A stretch of 6,010 nt of DNA from W0P33-017 sp963640395 (lineage in GTDB: Bacteria > Bacillota > Clostridia > Lachnospirales > Lachnospiraceae): the NCBI GenBank assembly GCA_963640395.1, contig CAVHZH010000112.1, positions 1-6,010 of the forward strand. The letters run 5' to 3'. Made by a program: the position numbers and the translations under genes. Under the pieces are notes generated by a model that saw only the letters and a list, made by a program, of their open reading frames with translations, did not search any database and was not told the DNA's origin. The stretch's first letter is position 1; every line of letters starts with the position of its first letter. This document shows, piece by piece, positions 1-5,943 of the stretch.

Positions 1-24
1 GTGCGATCCGCCGGAGGCTGCTAA
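1..24 (+). CDS. possible 3' end of an upstream gene (partial)
   Basis: Frame 1 is open from the window edge and ends at the TAA at 22-24, giving a tail ...VRSAGGC. This frame is favoured only by analogy: the two other hairpin repeats in the window (after tyrA and aroA) begin exactly at the stop codon of a real gene, and here the hairpin also begins at this TAA. The other two frames are open too and stop at 33-35 and 52-54, inside the hairpin. Seven codons allow no functional assignment, and the stretch could equally be non-coding or part of the repeat. Confidence 0.2.
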   Translation: MRSAGGC

Positions 25-54
25 GGAAATGCTGATTAAATCAGCATTTCCTTA
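22..54. repeat. perfect 15-bp hairpin, related to the intergenic repeat downstream
   Basis: Bases 22-36 and 40-54 are exact reverse complements with a 3-base loop (TAA), giving a strong 15-bp stem. The 5' arm TAAGGAAATGCTGAT resembles the 5' arms of the hairpins after tyrA (TAGGAAAACGCTAAT) and aroA (TAGGGAAACGCTGAT), so it looks like a variant of the same family. It lacks the GC-rich tail (GCGCCGGATTTGC) found in the other two, at least on this strand. No T-tract follows on either side, which argues against a standard intrinsic terminator. It lies 31 bases upstream of the start codon at 86, so it could end the upstream transcript or stabilise its 3' end. Confidence 0.75.
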
Positions 55-85
55 AATCAGATGAACATTAAGAGGGGAAAATGTT

Positions 86-988
86 ATGAAGAAAAAGGCA
101 ATCAAGAAAATTATTTTAGCAACTGCTCTTTCACTGTCGATGATTGTTCCAGCAACCACATTTCAGCAAAACTATTTTGATCATTCAGTTGTGTCTCAGG
201 CTGCCACTATAAAGCTGAACAAAAAGGCGTTAACGATGAATGTTGGCGATAAAAAGACATTAAAAGTGAGCGGAACATCAAAAAAGCCGAAGTGGTCTGC
301 ATTTCCAAGCTCAGTTGTTAAAGTAGACAACAAGGGGAAAGTTACCGCTGTAGGAAACGGAACAGCATATGTTTATGCAAAAATAGGGAAAACCACATTA
401 GAATGCAGAGTTACCGTGAAATTTAATGCTGAAAAAGCTAAAAATAACATCGAAAGTAAATTAGAAGATACCGGAAAAGGTGTTGTCGCTATTCTGAAAA
501 ACAAGAATAATTTTAACACAGCAATCACAGCAAAACTTGTTTATTTTAAAAATGGATCAATGATCGGTTCTTCAAGCGACGAAAACTATACCTTTGAAAA
601 CGGAAAAGAATGCGCACTGTTTTTTCATGCTCCGTATGATTCAGATTATAAAAATATGGACTATGACAACTACAAAATGTCTATAACAGTTTCTCCATCA
701 GGCAATACATCCAATGTCTCTGCCATATCGATTAAATCAAACATGAGTGATGGCGGCGTGACAGTAGAAGCAGAAAACACTTCAAAATCAACTTTTGACT
801 CAATAAGAGCCGCTTGTGTAATGTATGATGCTTCTAATCATGCCATAGGATATGAATATCACTACTTGAATTGTAAAAATGCCGGTGATATAGATTATCT
901 TACATTTGCATTCCCGTATGATGAGAATTACAATTCCATCATTCCTGCCACATATAAAATATATGTAAATGAGGCATACAAATGGTGA
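86..988 (+). CDS. secreted Big_2 (Ig-like) domain protein with two FxLYD-like modules
   Basis: The 300-residue product starts with a Gram-positive signal peptide: Lys-rich at residues 2-8, hydrophobic at 9-23, with likely cleavage near SQAA (37-40). Residues 41-113 match the Big_2 type of bacterial Ig-like domain: an opening strand TIKLNKKALTMNVGDKKTL, then a W at 70, VVKVDNKGKVTAVGNGTAYV, and a closing CRVTV. Residues 131-201 and 223-294 look like two copies of one beta module resembling FxLYD domains: each has a middle strand with YF/MYD, followed by F-x-x-PYD-x-(D/N)Y, then YK(M/I). No LPxTG, transmembrane anchor or S-layer repeats follow, so release or non-covalent wall attachment is inferred. 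The start at ATG 86 is supported by AGAGGGG at 71-77; the ATG at 81 stops after two codons. The gene is AT-rich (17 G+C of 60 in 421-480). Its function is unknown; a surface or adhesive role is only a guess. Confidence 0.85.
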   Translation: MKKKAIKKIILATALSLSMIVPATTFQQNYFDHSVVSQAATIKLNKKALTMNVGDKKTLKVSGTSKKPKWSAFPSSVVKVDNKGKVTAVGNGTAYVYAKIGKTTLECRVTVKFNAEKAKNNIESKLEDTGKGVVAILKNKNNFNTAITAKLVYFKNGSMIGSSSDENYTFENGKECALFFHAPYDSDYKNMDYDNYKMSITVSPSGNTSNVSAISIKSNMSDGGVTVEAENTSKSTFDSIRAACVMYDASNHAIGYEYHYLNCKNAGDIDYLTFAFPYDENYNSIIPATYKIYVNEAYKW

Positions 989-1067
989 GCAGGTATCTTT
1001 TTATTGCCATTGTAGCATGTTTCTATAGTCTGGTAAAGTCAGAAATCCGGGCACAAAAAGGCGCGCA

Positions 1068-1099
1068 AAAAGGAAGTCCGCAGCAACGGACTTCCTTTT
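1068..1099. terminator. bidirectional intrinsic terminator between convergent genes
   Basis: A perfect 13-bp stem (AAAAGGAAGTCCG at 1068-1080 with CGGACTTCCTTTT at 1087-1099) encloses a 6-base loop, CAGCAA. On the + strand it is followed by a T-rich run (to about 1106), as expected for a terminator of the secreted-protein gene that ends at 988. Read on the - strand the same stem ends in five T (1067-1071), and it lies 10 bases past the stop codon of the EF-G-like gene. It can therefore serve both convergent genes. Confidence 0.9.
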
Positions 1100-1108
1100 A
1101 TTTTTTCA

Positions 1109-3199
1109 TTATTCCTCAGAATTATCTATCTTACTTGCGCGTGCAGCAATCTCCTTTGCCTGTACATCTGCCGGAGCCTGCTCATAGCGTGCAAACTCAT
1201 AAGAGAACTCGCCTGCGCCACCGGTCATGGAACGAAGCTCAGTATTGTAACCATACAGCTCGGTATACGGTACATCTGCAAGAATCTCCTGCTTGCCGCC
1301 CTCGATCGGGTTCATGCCGAGTACACGACCGCGGCGCTTGTTCAGATCACCCATGATATCTCCGGTATAGCTGTCGGGTACGACTACCTTCATCGAAGCG
1401 ATCGGCTCTAAGAGTACCGGGTCTGCCTCCATAAATCCTTTTTTAAACGCCTGTGTCGCAGCCATCTTAAATGCCATCTCGGAAGAATCTACCGGATGAT
1501 AAGATCCATCATAGAGGACAGCCTTGACTCCTACAACCGGATATGCAGCCATCGGTCCCTTATGGACTGCCTCCTGAATACCCTTTTCAACTGCGGGGAA
1601 GAAGTTCTTTGGAACTGCTCCGCCGACAACGGTCTGTTCAAATACATAAGGCTTCTCCAGATCTCCGGAGGGCTCAAAGGTCATCTTGACATGTCCGTAC
1701 TGTCCATGTCCGCCGGACTGCTTTTTATACTTGTATTCCACATCCGATTTCTTGCGGATCGTCTCACGGAATGCGACCTTCGGGCGGGACAGCTCGATCT
1801 CTACCTTATATTTGGTGAGCAGCTTGCCTACCACAACGTCTAACTGCTGTTCGCCGATACCATAGAGGAGTGTCTGGCCATTCTCGCTGTCGTTGACTGC
1901 CTTGAGTGTCAGATCCTCCTGCATCATCTTTTGCAATGCCTGCGAGATCTTATCCTCATCGCCCTTATTCTTTGCCCTGTAACGCATGTAGGTATAAGGA
2001 GTCGATGTCGCGGTACGGATATATAAGATCGGATTTGCCTTTGTAGACAGGGAATCGGTCGTCGTCGCGGTCGTCAGCTTTGCAAGTGCTCCGATATCTC
2101 CGGCATGAAGTTCCTTGACCTCCTCTGCCTTTGAGCCGCGCATCACATACAGCTTTCCGATCTTGCCCTCAGCATCCTTATGATAATTGTACAGCACATC
2201 ATCTGTCTTTAGGACACCGGAATTCACCTTGATCAGTGAATATTTTCCGATAAACGGATCAACGATCGTCTTAAATACATAGGCTGACTTCGGCTTTGAG
2301 AAATCGTAATCTGCCTGATAAACCTCGTTTGTCTTGGCATTGATGCCTGCGCAGGTGCGCTTGTCAGGGCTCGGCAGATATTTTACGATATCGACCATGA
2401 GTGTATACATACCGCGTGCCAGCACATTTGATCCCATCAAAACGGGAACGATGCTGCCCTCTGCTACATTGACGCGAAGTGTCTGACGGATCTCATCGTC
2501 CGAGAACTCCTCGCCGTTGAAGTAACGATCCATGAAATCCTCGCTCGTCTCTGCGACTGATTCCATGAGTGCCTCGCGGCACAGCTCCAGATTCGCCTGT
2601 GAATAATCGGGAATGTCACATTTTTCTACCGTGCCGTCGTCCTTCCAGCGTTTTGCACGCTGCTGGATAACATTGACATATCCTACAAACTGCTCATTCT
2701 CACGGATCGGCAGATGGAACGGTGCAATCTTTTTGCCATACAATGCCTGCAGATCCTCTACTACCTGACGGTAGCTCGCGTTATCTATATCCATATCGGT
2801 CACGAAAACCATACGCGGGAGCTTATATTTTTCACAGATCTCCCATGCCTTTTTCGTACCTACCTCGATGCCTGCTTTACCGGAAACGACGATAATCGCT
2901 GCGTCAGCCACAGCCGCTGCTTCCTCAACCTCACCCACGAAATCAAAATAACCGGGTGTATCCAGAATATTGATCTTACTGCCTTCCCACTCGATCGGGA
3001 CTACGGATGTACTGATCGAAAATGACCGCTTGGTCTCCTCTTTATCAAAATCACTAATGGTATTTCCTTCACTGATCTTTCCCATACGGGTTGTCTGCCC
3101 AGCCAGATAAGCCATCGCTTCTACCAAGCTGGTCTTGCCCGCCCCTCCATGTCCTAATAGTACCACGTTACGAATCTTGTCAGTTGTGTAAACGTTCAT
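1109..3199 (-). CDS. fusA: EF-G-like translational GTPase (divergent EF-G paralogue)
   Basis: The 696-residue product has the full EF-G length and domain order: G domain with G' insert (about 1-300), domain II (about 303-400), domain III (about 405-475), domain IV (about 476-600) and domain V (about 600-680). EF-G drives ribosomal translocation or, with RRF, ribosome recycling in the cytosol. Visible motifs are the P-loop GHGGAGKT (16-23), DTPGYFDF (80-87), QSGGHGQYGHV (494-504) at the tip of domain IV, VDSSEMAFK (570-578) and GDLNKRRGRVLGM (617-629). It departs from canonical EF-G: switch I reads KRSFSIS (57-63) instead of ERGITIT, and the guanine-specificity motif reads TDMD (134-137) instead of NKMD. 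Together with the lone gene context, away from rpsL, rpsG and tuf, this points to the EF-G2/FusA2-type paralogue common in Clostridia. Whether it translocates, recycles or acts under stress cannot be read from sequence. The start is fixed by AAGGAGGG seven bases upstream. Confidence 0.93.
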   Translation of the reverse strand: MNVYTTDKIRNVVLLGHGGAGKTSLVEAMAYLAGQTTRMGKISEGNTISDFDKEETKRSFSISTSVVPIEWEGSKINILDTPGYFDFVGEVEEAAAVADAAIIVVSGKAGIEVGTKKAWEICEKYKLPRMVFVTDMDIDNASYRQVVEDLQALYGKKIAPFHLPIRENEQFVGYVNVIQQRAKRWKDDGTVEKCDIPDYSQANLELCREALMESVAETSEDFMDRYFNGEEFSDDEIRQTLRVNVAEGSIVPVLMGSNVLARGMYTLMVDIVKYLPSPDKRTCAGINAKTNEVYQADYDFSKPKSAYVFKTIVDPFIGKYSLIKVNSGVLKTDDVLYNYHKDAEGKIGKLYVMRGSKAEEVKELHAGDIGALAKLTTATTTDSLSTKANPILYIRTATSTPYTYMRYRAKNKGDEDKISQALQKMMQEDLTLKAVNDSENGQTLLYGIGEQQLDVVVGKLLTKYKVEIELSRPKVAFRETIRKKSDVEYKYKKQSGGHGQYGHVKMTFEPSGDLEKPYVFEQTVVGGAVPKNFFPAVEKGIQEAVHKGPMAAYPVVGVKAVLYDGSYHPVDSSEMAFKMAATQAFKKGFMEADPVLLEPIASMKVVVPDSYTGDIMGDLNKRRGRVLGMNPIEGGKQEILADVPYTELYGYNTELRSMTGGAGEFSYEFARYEQAPADVQAKEIAARASKIDNSEE

Positions 3200-3206
3200 A
3201 CAAATA

Positions 3207-3214
3207 CCCTCCTT
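3207..3214 (-). promoter_or_regulatory. strong ribosome binding site of the EF-G-like gene
   Basis: On the - strand this reads AAGGAGGG, close to the full anti-16S consensus, with 7 bases to the ATG at 3199-3197. It settles the start codon and suggests high translation. Confidence 0.85.
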
Positions 3215-3284
3215 ATCTATCCGTCAGGCGATACCGGCATTGCTTTTATCTGTCACTATCGCTTCGGACAATCAATATATGTAT

Positions 3285-3313
3285 ATTTTACTAAAAAGCA
3301 GAAATAATTACAA
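3285..3313 (-). promoter_or_regulatory. predicted sigma-A promoter of the EF-G-like gene
   Basis: On the - strand a -35 box TTGTAA (3313-3308) is separated by exactly 17 bases from a -10 box TAAAAT (3290-3285), in a very AT-rich stretch. Transcription would start near 3278 and give a leader of about 80 bases. In that leader GCGATA and TATCGC (3257-3262 and 3228-3233) could pair in a weak 6-bp stem. No known riboswitch is evident. Confidence 0.6.
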
Positions 3314-3359
3314 CTATTTTATTCATTTTTCACAAATAATAGTCGTTTTACTTTTTCAC

Positions 3360-3388
3360 TTTAACGTGAGAATGTTTTGTGTTATACT
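3360..3388 (+). promoter_or_regulatory. predicted extended -10 promoter of tyrA-aroA
   Basis: TATACT at 3383-3388 is preceded by TGT, giving an extended -10 element (TGnTATACT). A weak -35 candidate, TTTAAC at 3360-3365, lies 17 bases upstream. Transcription would start near 3395, leaving a leader of only about 30 bases before the tyrA start codon. That is too short for a T-box or other aromatic-amino-acid leader, so any control of tyrosine synthesis is probably by enzyme feedback or an operator-binding repressor. Confidence 0.6.
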
Positions 3389-3407
3389 AAATGAATAGCG
3401 AAAAGCG

Positions 3408-3415
3408 AAAGGAAG
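3408..3415 (+). promoter_or_regulatory. tyrA ribosome binding site (decides the start)
   Basis: AAAGGAAG stands 8 bases before ATG 3424. An in-frame ATG at 3391 would add 11 residues (MNSEKRKEEHT) but lies only two bases after the predicted -10 box and has no Shine-Dalgarno sequence, so 3424 is the better start. Confidence 0.75.
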
Positions 3416-3423
3416 AACACACG

Positions 3424-4521
3424 ATGTCATTTGATAAAATAGGCTTTATAGGTCTCGGTCTGATCGGCGGATCGATCGCGAAAACGTTAAAACGTATCTA
3501 TCCTGAGAAGCGGCTCTATGCCACCTCCGGTCATCTTTCCACCGTGACAGCGGCTTATGACGACCATACGATTGAAAACAACACGCGGCTATCCCTCGCC
3601 GAGATCGGCGCTTGCGACCTGATTTTTTTGTGCACGCCGGTACAGCAGAACCTTCAATATCTGCGGGAAATCAAGCCATATTTAAAGGAAGGCGCGATCC
3701 TGACCGATGTTGGCAGCGTCAAAGCGGATATTCACGCAGCCGCCGCAAAGGAAGGTCTTGAGCACTGCTTTATCGGCGGACATCCGATGGCCGGCTCTGA
3801 AAAGACCGGATATGCAAATGCGACCGCATATCTATTGGAAAATGCCTACTATATTCTTACACCGACGAAAAAAAGCCCCGCCGCCAAGGTTACGGAGCTG
3901 ACAGAACTCGTGCGGACACTCGGCGCGATCCCGCTGGTGCTGGACGCACAATCACACGACCACGCCACCGCGACCATCAGCCATCTGCCGCACATCGTCG
4001 CAGCGAGCCTCGTCAATCTCGTGGCACAGCAGGACGATGAGCAGGAAACGATGAAAACGATCGCCGCAGGCGGTTTCCGCGATATTACACGTATCGCATC
4101 CTCCTCTGCCGTGATGTGGGAGAGCATCTGCCTGTCCAACCGCGCACAGATTTTAGAGATCATGGATCGCTTCGGCGATCAGCTCGCAAATATCCGCGCC
4201 GAGATCGCAAATGCAGACGGTTCTTCGATCAACGGATTTTTCCAGTCTGCGAAGGACTACCGGGATTCGCTCACGATCAGCAAATCCGGTCCTCTAAAAA
4301 AGGTATTTGAGCTGTACTGCGACCTGATCGATGAGGCGGGCGGAATCGCTACGATCGCAACGATCCTCGCCAGCAACAATATCAGCATCAAAAATATCGG
4401 CATCATCCACAACCGCGAATTTGAGGACGGTGTGCTGCGGCTGGAGCTGTACGATGCTGATTCCCTGCAAAAATCCGTTGATCTGCTGCGCAAATACCAT
4501 TACACGGTATATGAGCGCTAG
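3424..4521 (+). CDS. tyrA: prephenate dehydrogenase with C-terminal ACT domain
   Basis: The 365-residue enzyme oxidatively decarboxylates prephenate to 4-hydroxyphenylpyruvate with NAD(P)+, the committed step to tyrosine, in the cytosol. An N-terminal Rossmann domain (1 to about 170) carries GLGLIGGS (10-17), TDVGSVK (94-100) and GGHPMAGSEKTGY (118-130). The helical dimerisation domain (about 171-290) carries SHLPHIVA (186-193) and GGFRDITRIA (216-225). By alignment with known TyrA structures, S98, H120, H190 and R223 are the expected catalytic or substrate-binding residues, and all are present. Residues 297-365 form an ACT domain (YCDLIDEAGGIATIATIL, then NISIKNIGI), the usual site for allosteric feedback by an amino acid, presumably tyrosine. 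There is no chorismate mutase fusion. The loop after the second strand, ATSG (33-36), lacks the acidic residue typical of NAD+-specific forms. The gene is followed by aroA after 135 bases on the same strand and probably shares its transcript. Its stop codon overlaps an intergenic repeat. Confidence 0.96.
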   Translation: MSFDKIGFIGLGLIGGSIAKTLKRIYPEKRLYATSGHLSTVTAAYDDHTIENNTRLSLAEIGACDLIFLCTPVQQNLQYLREIKPYLKEGAILTDVGSVKADIHAAAAKEGLEHCFIGGHPMAGSEKTGYANATAYLLENAYYILTPTKKSPAAKVTELTELVRTLGAIPLVLDAQSHDHATATISHLPHIVAASLVNLVAQQDDEQETMKTIAAGGFRDITRIASSSAVMWESICLSNRAQILEIMDRFGDQLANIRAEIANADGSSINGFFQSAKDYRDSLTISKSGPLKKVFELYCDLIDEAGGIATIATILASNNISIKNIGIIHNREFEDGVLRLELYDADSLQKSVDLLRKYHYTVYER

Positions 4522-4570
4522 GAAAACGCTAATTAAAGCGTTTCCCGCGCCGGATTTGCGCTGCGAAGCA
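4519..4570 (+). repeat. intergenic hairpin repeat, copy after tyrA
   Basis: This starts in the tyrA stop codon (TAG 4519-4521). AAACGCT (4524-4530) pairs with AGCGTTT (4537-4543), and GG (4521-4522) with CC (4544-4545) across one unpaired A. A GC-rich tail follows in which GCGC occurs twice around CGGATTT, then CTGCGAAGCA. Bases 4536-4570 are identical to 5957-5991 after aroA, an exact match of 35 bases. No T-tract follows, so it probably does not stop transcription into aroA; it may act as an RNA-stabilising or processing element. Confidence 0.85.
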
Positions 4571-4592
4571 AAACTTTAAATGAGCCTGCGAA

Positions 4593-4626
4593 TCGTTGCT
4601 GGAACGAGGTGCGAGTGAACAGCAAC
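4593..4626 (+). other. alternative RNA hairpins in the tyrA-aroA spacer
   Basis: GTTGCTG (4595-4601) can pair with CAGCAAC (4620-4626) in a 7-bp stem. The competing small hairpin TCGTT/AACGA (4593-4597 with 4603-4607) uses the same 5' bases, so the two exclude each other. The larger stem ends 13 bases before the aroA ribosome binding site. It may be the outer part of the repeat or a leader structure; no function can be assigned, and part of it may be chance. Confidence 0.35.
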
Positions 4627-4639
4627 AAATTGTGAAACG

Positions 4640-4647
4640 AAAGGAAT
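4640..4647 (+). promoter_or_regulatory. aroA ribosome binding site (decides the start)
   Basis: AAAGGAAT precedes three candidate starts: TTG 4651, ATG 4657 and ATG 4663. Aligning AGGAAT with AGGAGG leaves 3, 9 and 15 bases to them respectively, so ATG 4657 has the only normal spacing. Confidence 0.65.
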
Positions 4648-4656
4648 CTATTGATT

Positions 4657-5943
4657 ATGGATATGCAACTCAAAAAATCCGCCGGACTGCGCGGTGAACT
4701 GAACATTCCCGGAGATAAATCGATCTCCCACCGTGCGATCATGCTCGGCGCACTCTCCGACGGCACGACCGAGATCACGAATTTTTTACAAGGGGCAGAT
4801 TGTCTGTCTACGATCTCCTGTTTTCAGGCAATGGGCGTACCGATCGAAAACCACACAGACCGCGTATTGATCCGCGGAGTTGGTCTGCACGGGCTCAGAC
4901 AGCCGGGACAGACGCTGGATGTCGGCAACAGCGGCACAACTACTCGACTCATCAGCGGCATTCTCGCCGGTCAGCCATTTATCTCGACGTTAAACGGTGA
5001 CGCATCGATCCAGAAACGCCCGATGAAGCGCATTATCGATCCGCTCACACAGATGGGCGCTGACATCAGCAGTTTACATAACAATGGCTGTGCACCGTTA
5101 TCCATTCACGGCGGGCAGCTACACGGCATCGCCTATCAGTCACCGGTTGCCTCTGCACAGGTAAAATCCTGCGTCCTGCTCGCCGGACTGTATGCGGACG
5201 GTGTAACCTCCGTCACAGAGCCTGCGCTTTCCCGCAACCATACCGAGCTCATGCTCTCCGGCTTCGGTGCACAGGTAGAGACAAACGGCTTGACTGCTGC
5301 CATTTATCCCGAGCCGCAGCTGACCGGTCAGAAGATCGCCGTCCCCGGAGACATCTCATCTGCCGCCTACTGGATCGCGGCGGCGCTGGCTGTTCCCGGC
5401 TCGGAGCTCGTGCTAAAAAATGTAGGCATGAATCCGACACGCGACGGTATCCTGCGCGTGGTCGAGGCGATGGGCGCTGACCTTGTCCGCGAAAATATAC
5501 GGACGATCTCCGGCGAACCGGTATGCGACCTGACCGTGCGCAGCAGCTCGCTGCACGGTACGACCATATCCGGCGACCTGATCCCGACACTGATCGACGA
5601 AATTCCGGTCATTGCGGTGCTCGCATGCTTTGCGGACGGGGAAACGGTCATCAGGGATGCACAGGAGCTCAAGGTCAAAGAGTCCAACCGCATTGATACG
5701 GTCGTTGAGGGGCTGCGTGCGATGGGCGCGGATGCAACCGCTACCGACGATGGCATGGTGATCCACGGCGGAAAAATGCTCCACGGCGCAGTGATCGATT
5801 CACATCTCGACCACCGCATCGCGATGTCGTTCGCAGTCGCCGGACTCATGTGCGAGGAGCCTACAACGATCCTTAATGCAGACAGCGTCGTGATCTCCTA
5901 TCCCGATTTCTATGAATCCTTAGAAAAAATATCTGTCCGTTAG
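4657..5943 (+). CDS. aroA: 3-phosphoshikimate 1-carboxyvinyltransferase (EPSP synthase)
   Basis: The 428-residue product is a full-length EPSP synthase. It joins phosphoenolpyruvate to shikimate-3-phosphate to give EPSP, the sixth step of the shikimate pathway leading to chorismate, in the cytosol. Hallmarks are PGDKSISHR (18-26, with the substrate-binding Lys21), GNSGTTTR (90-97, PEP-binding loop), KRPM (120-123), SAQVKS (166-171), PGDISSAAYW (230-239), LIDEIPV (312-318, catalytic Asp314), KESNR (341-345, Glu342) and DHRIAM (385-390). The protein is two similar inside-out alpha/beta domains, each built from repeats, and is complete to its C-terminus. The loop has Gly93 at the position where Ala gives glyphosate tolerance in class II enzymes, and Leu98 where E. 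coli has Pro101; this is a Bacillus-like loop. It follows tyrA on the same strand, which fits an aromatic amino acid operon. Base composition is GC-rich (38 of 60 in 5461-5520). The stop codon overlaps a second copy of the repeat. Confidence 0.97.
   Translation: MDMQLKKSAGLRGELNIPGDKSISHRAIMLGALSDGTTEITNFLQGADCLSTISCFQAMGVPIENHTDRVLIRGVGLHGLRQPGQTLDVGNSGTTTRLISGILAGQPFISTLNGDASIQKRPMKRIIDPLTQMGADISSLHNNGCAPLSIHGGQLHGIAYQSPVASAQVKSCVLLAGLYADGVTSVTEPALSRNHTELMLSGFGAQVETNGLTAAIYPEPQLTGQKIAVPGDISSAAYWIAAALAVPGSELVLKNVGMNPTRDGILRVVEAMGADLVRENIRTISGEPVCDLTVRSSSLHGTTISGDLIPTLIDEIPVIAVLACFADGETVIRDAQELKVKESNRIDTVVEGLRAMGADATATDDGMVIHGGKMLHGAVIDSHLDHRIAMSFAVAGLMCEEPTTILNADSVVISYPDFYESLEKISVR

Noticed and set aside
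982..1356. Open frame of 124 codons on the + strand overlapping the end of the secreted-protein gene
   Set aside because: It runs through the terminator stem and antisense to the EF-G-like gene. Its product is rich in Arg, His, Gln and Ser without any domain, and it has no ribosome binding site.
1496..3025. Open frames on the + strand at 1496-1843 and 2714-3025
   Set aside because: Both lie wholly antisense to the well-supported EF-G-like gene, lack ribosome binding sites and give no recognisable protein.
1109..3199. Tetracycline ribosomal protection protein (TetM-like) as identity of the EF-G-family gene
   Set aside because: Domain IV and the length fit EF-G better: QSGGHGQYGHV and VDSSEMAFK are EF-G signatures, and nothing TetM-specific was recognised.
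3391..3423. Upstream in-frame ATG extending tyrA by 11 residues
   Set aside because: It has no Shine-Dalgarno sequence, lies directly after the predicted -10 box, and adds a charged tail not expected before the Rossmann strand FDKIGFIGLG.
3389..3423. T-box or other riboswitch in front of tyrA
   Set aside because: The predicted leader is only about 30 bases, with no room for a specifier stem or antiterminator.
3849..4163. Minus-strand open frame inside tyrA
   Set aside because: It is a shadow of the GC-rich tyrA coding frame; the Ser/Ala/Cys-rich product has no family resemblance.
5249..5849. Overlapping minus-strand open frames inside aroA
   Set aside because: Three overlapping frames with Ser/Arg-rich products are typical shadows of a GC-rich gene.
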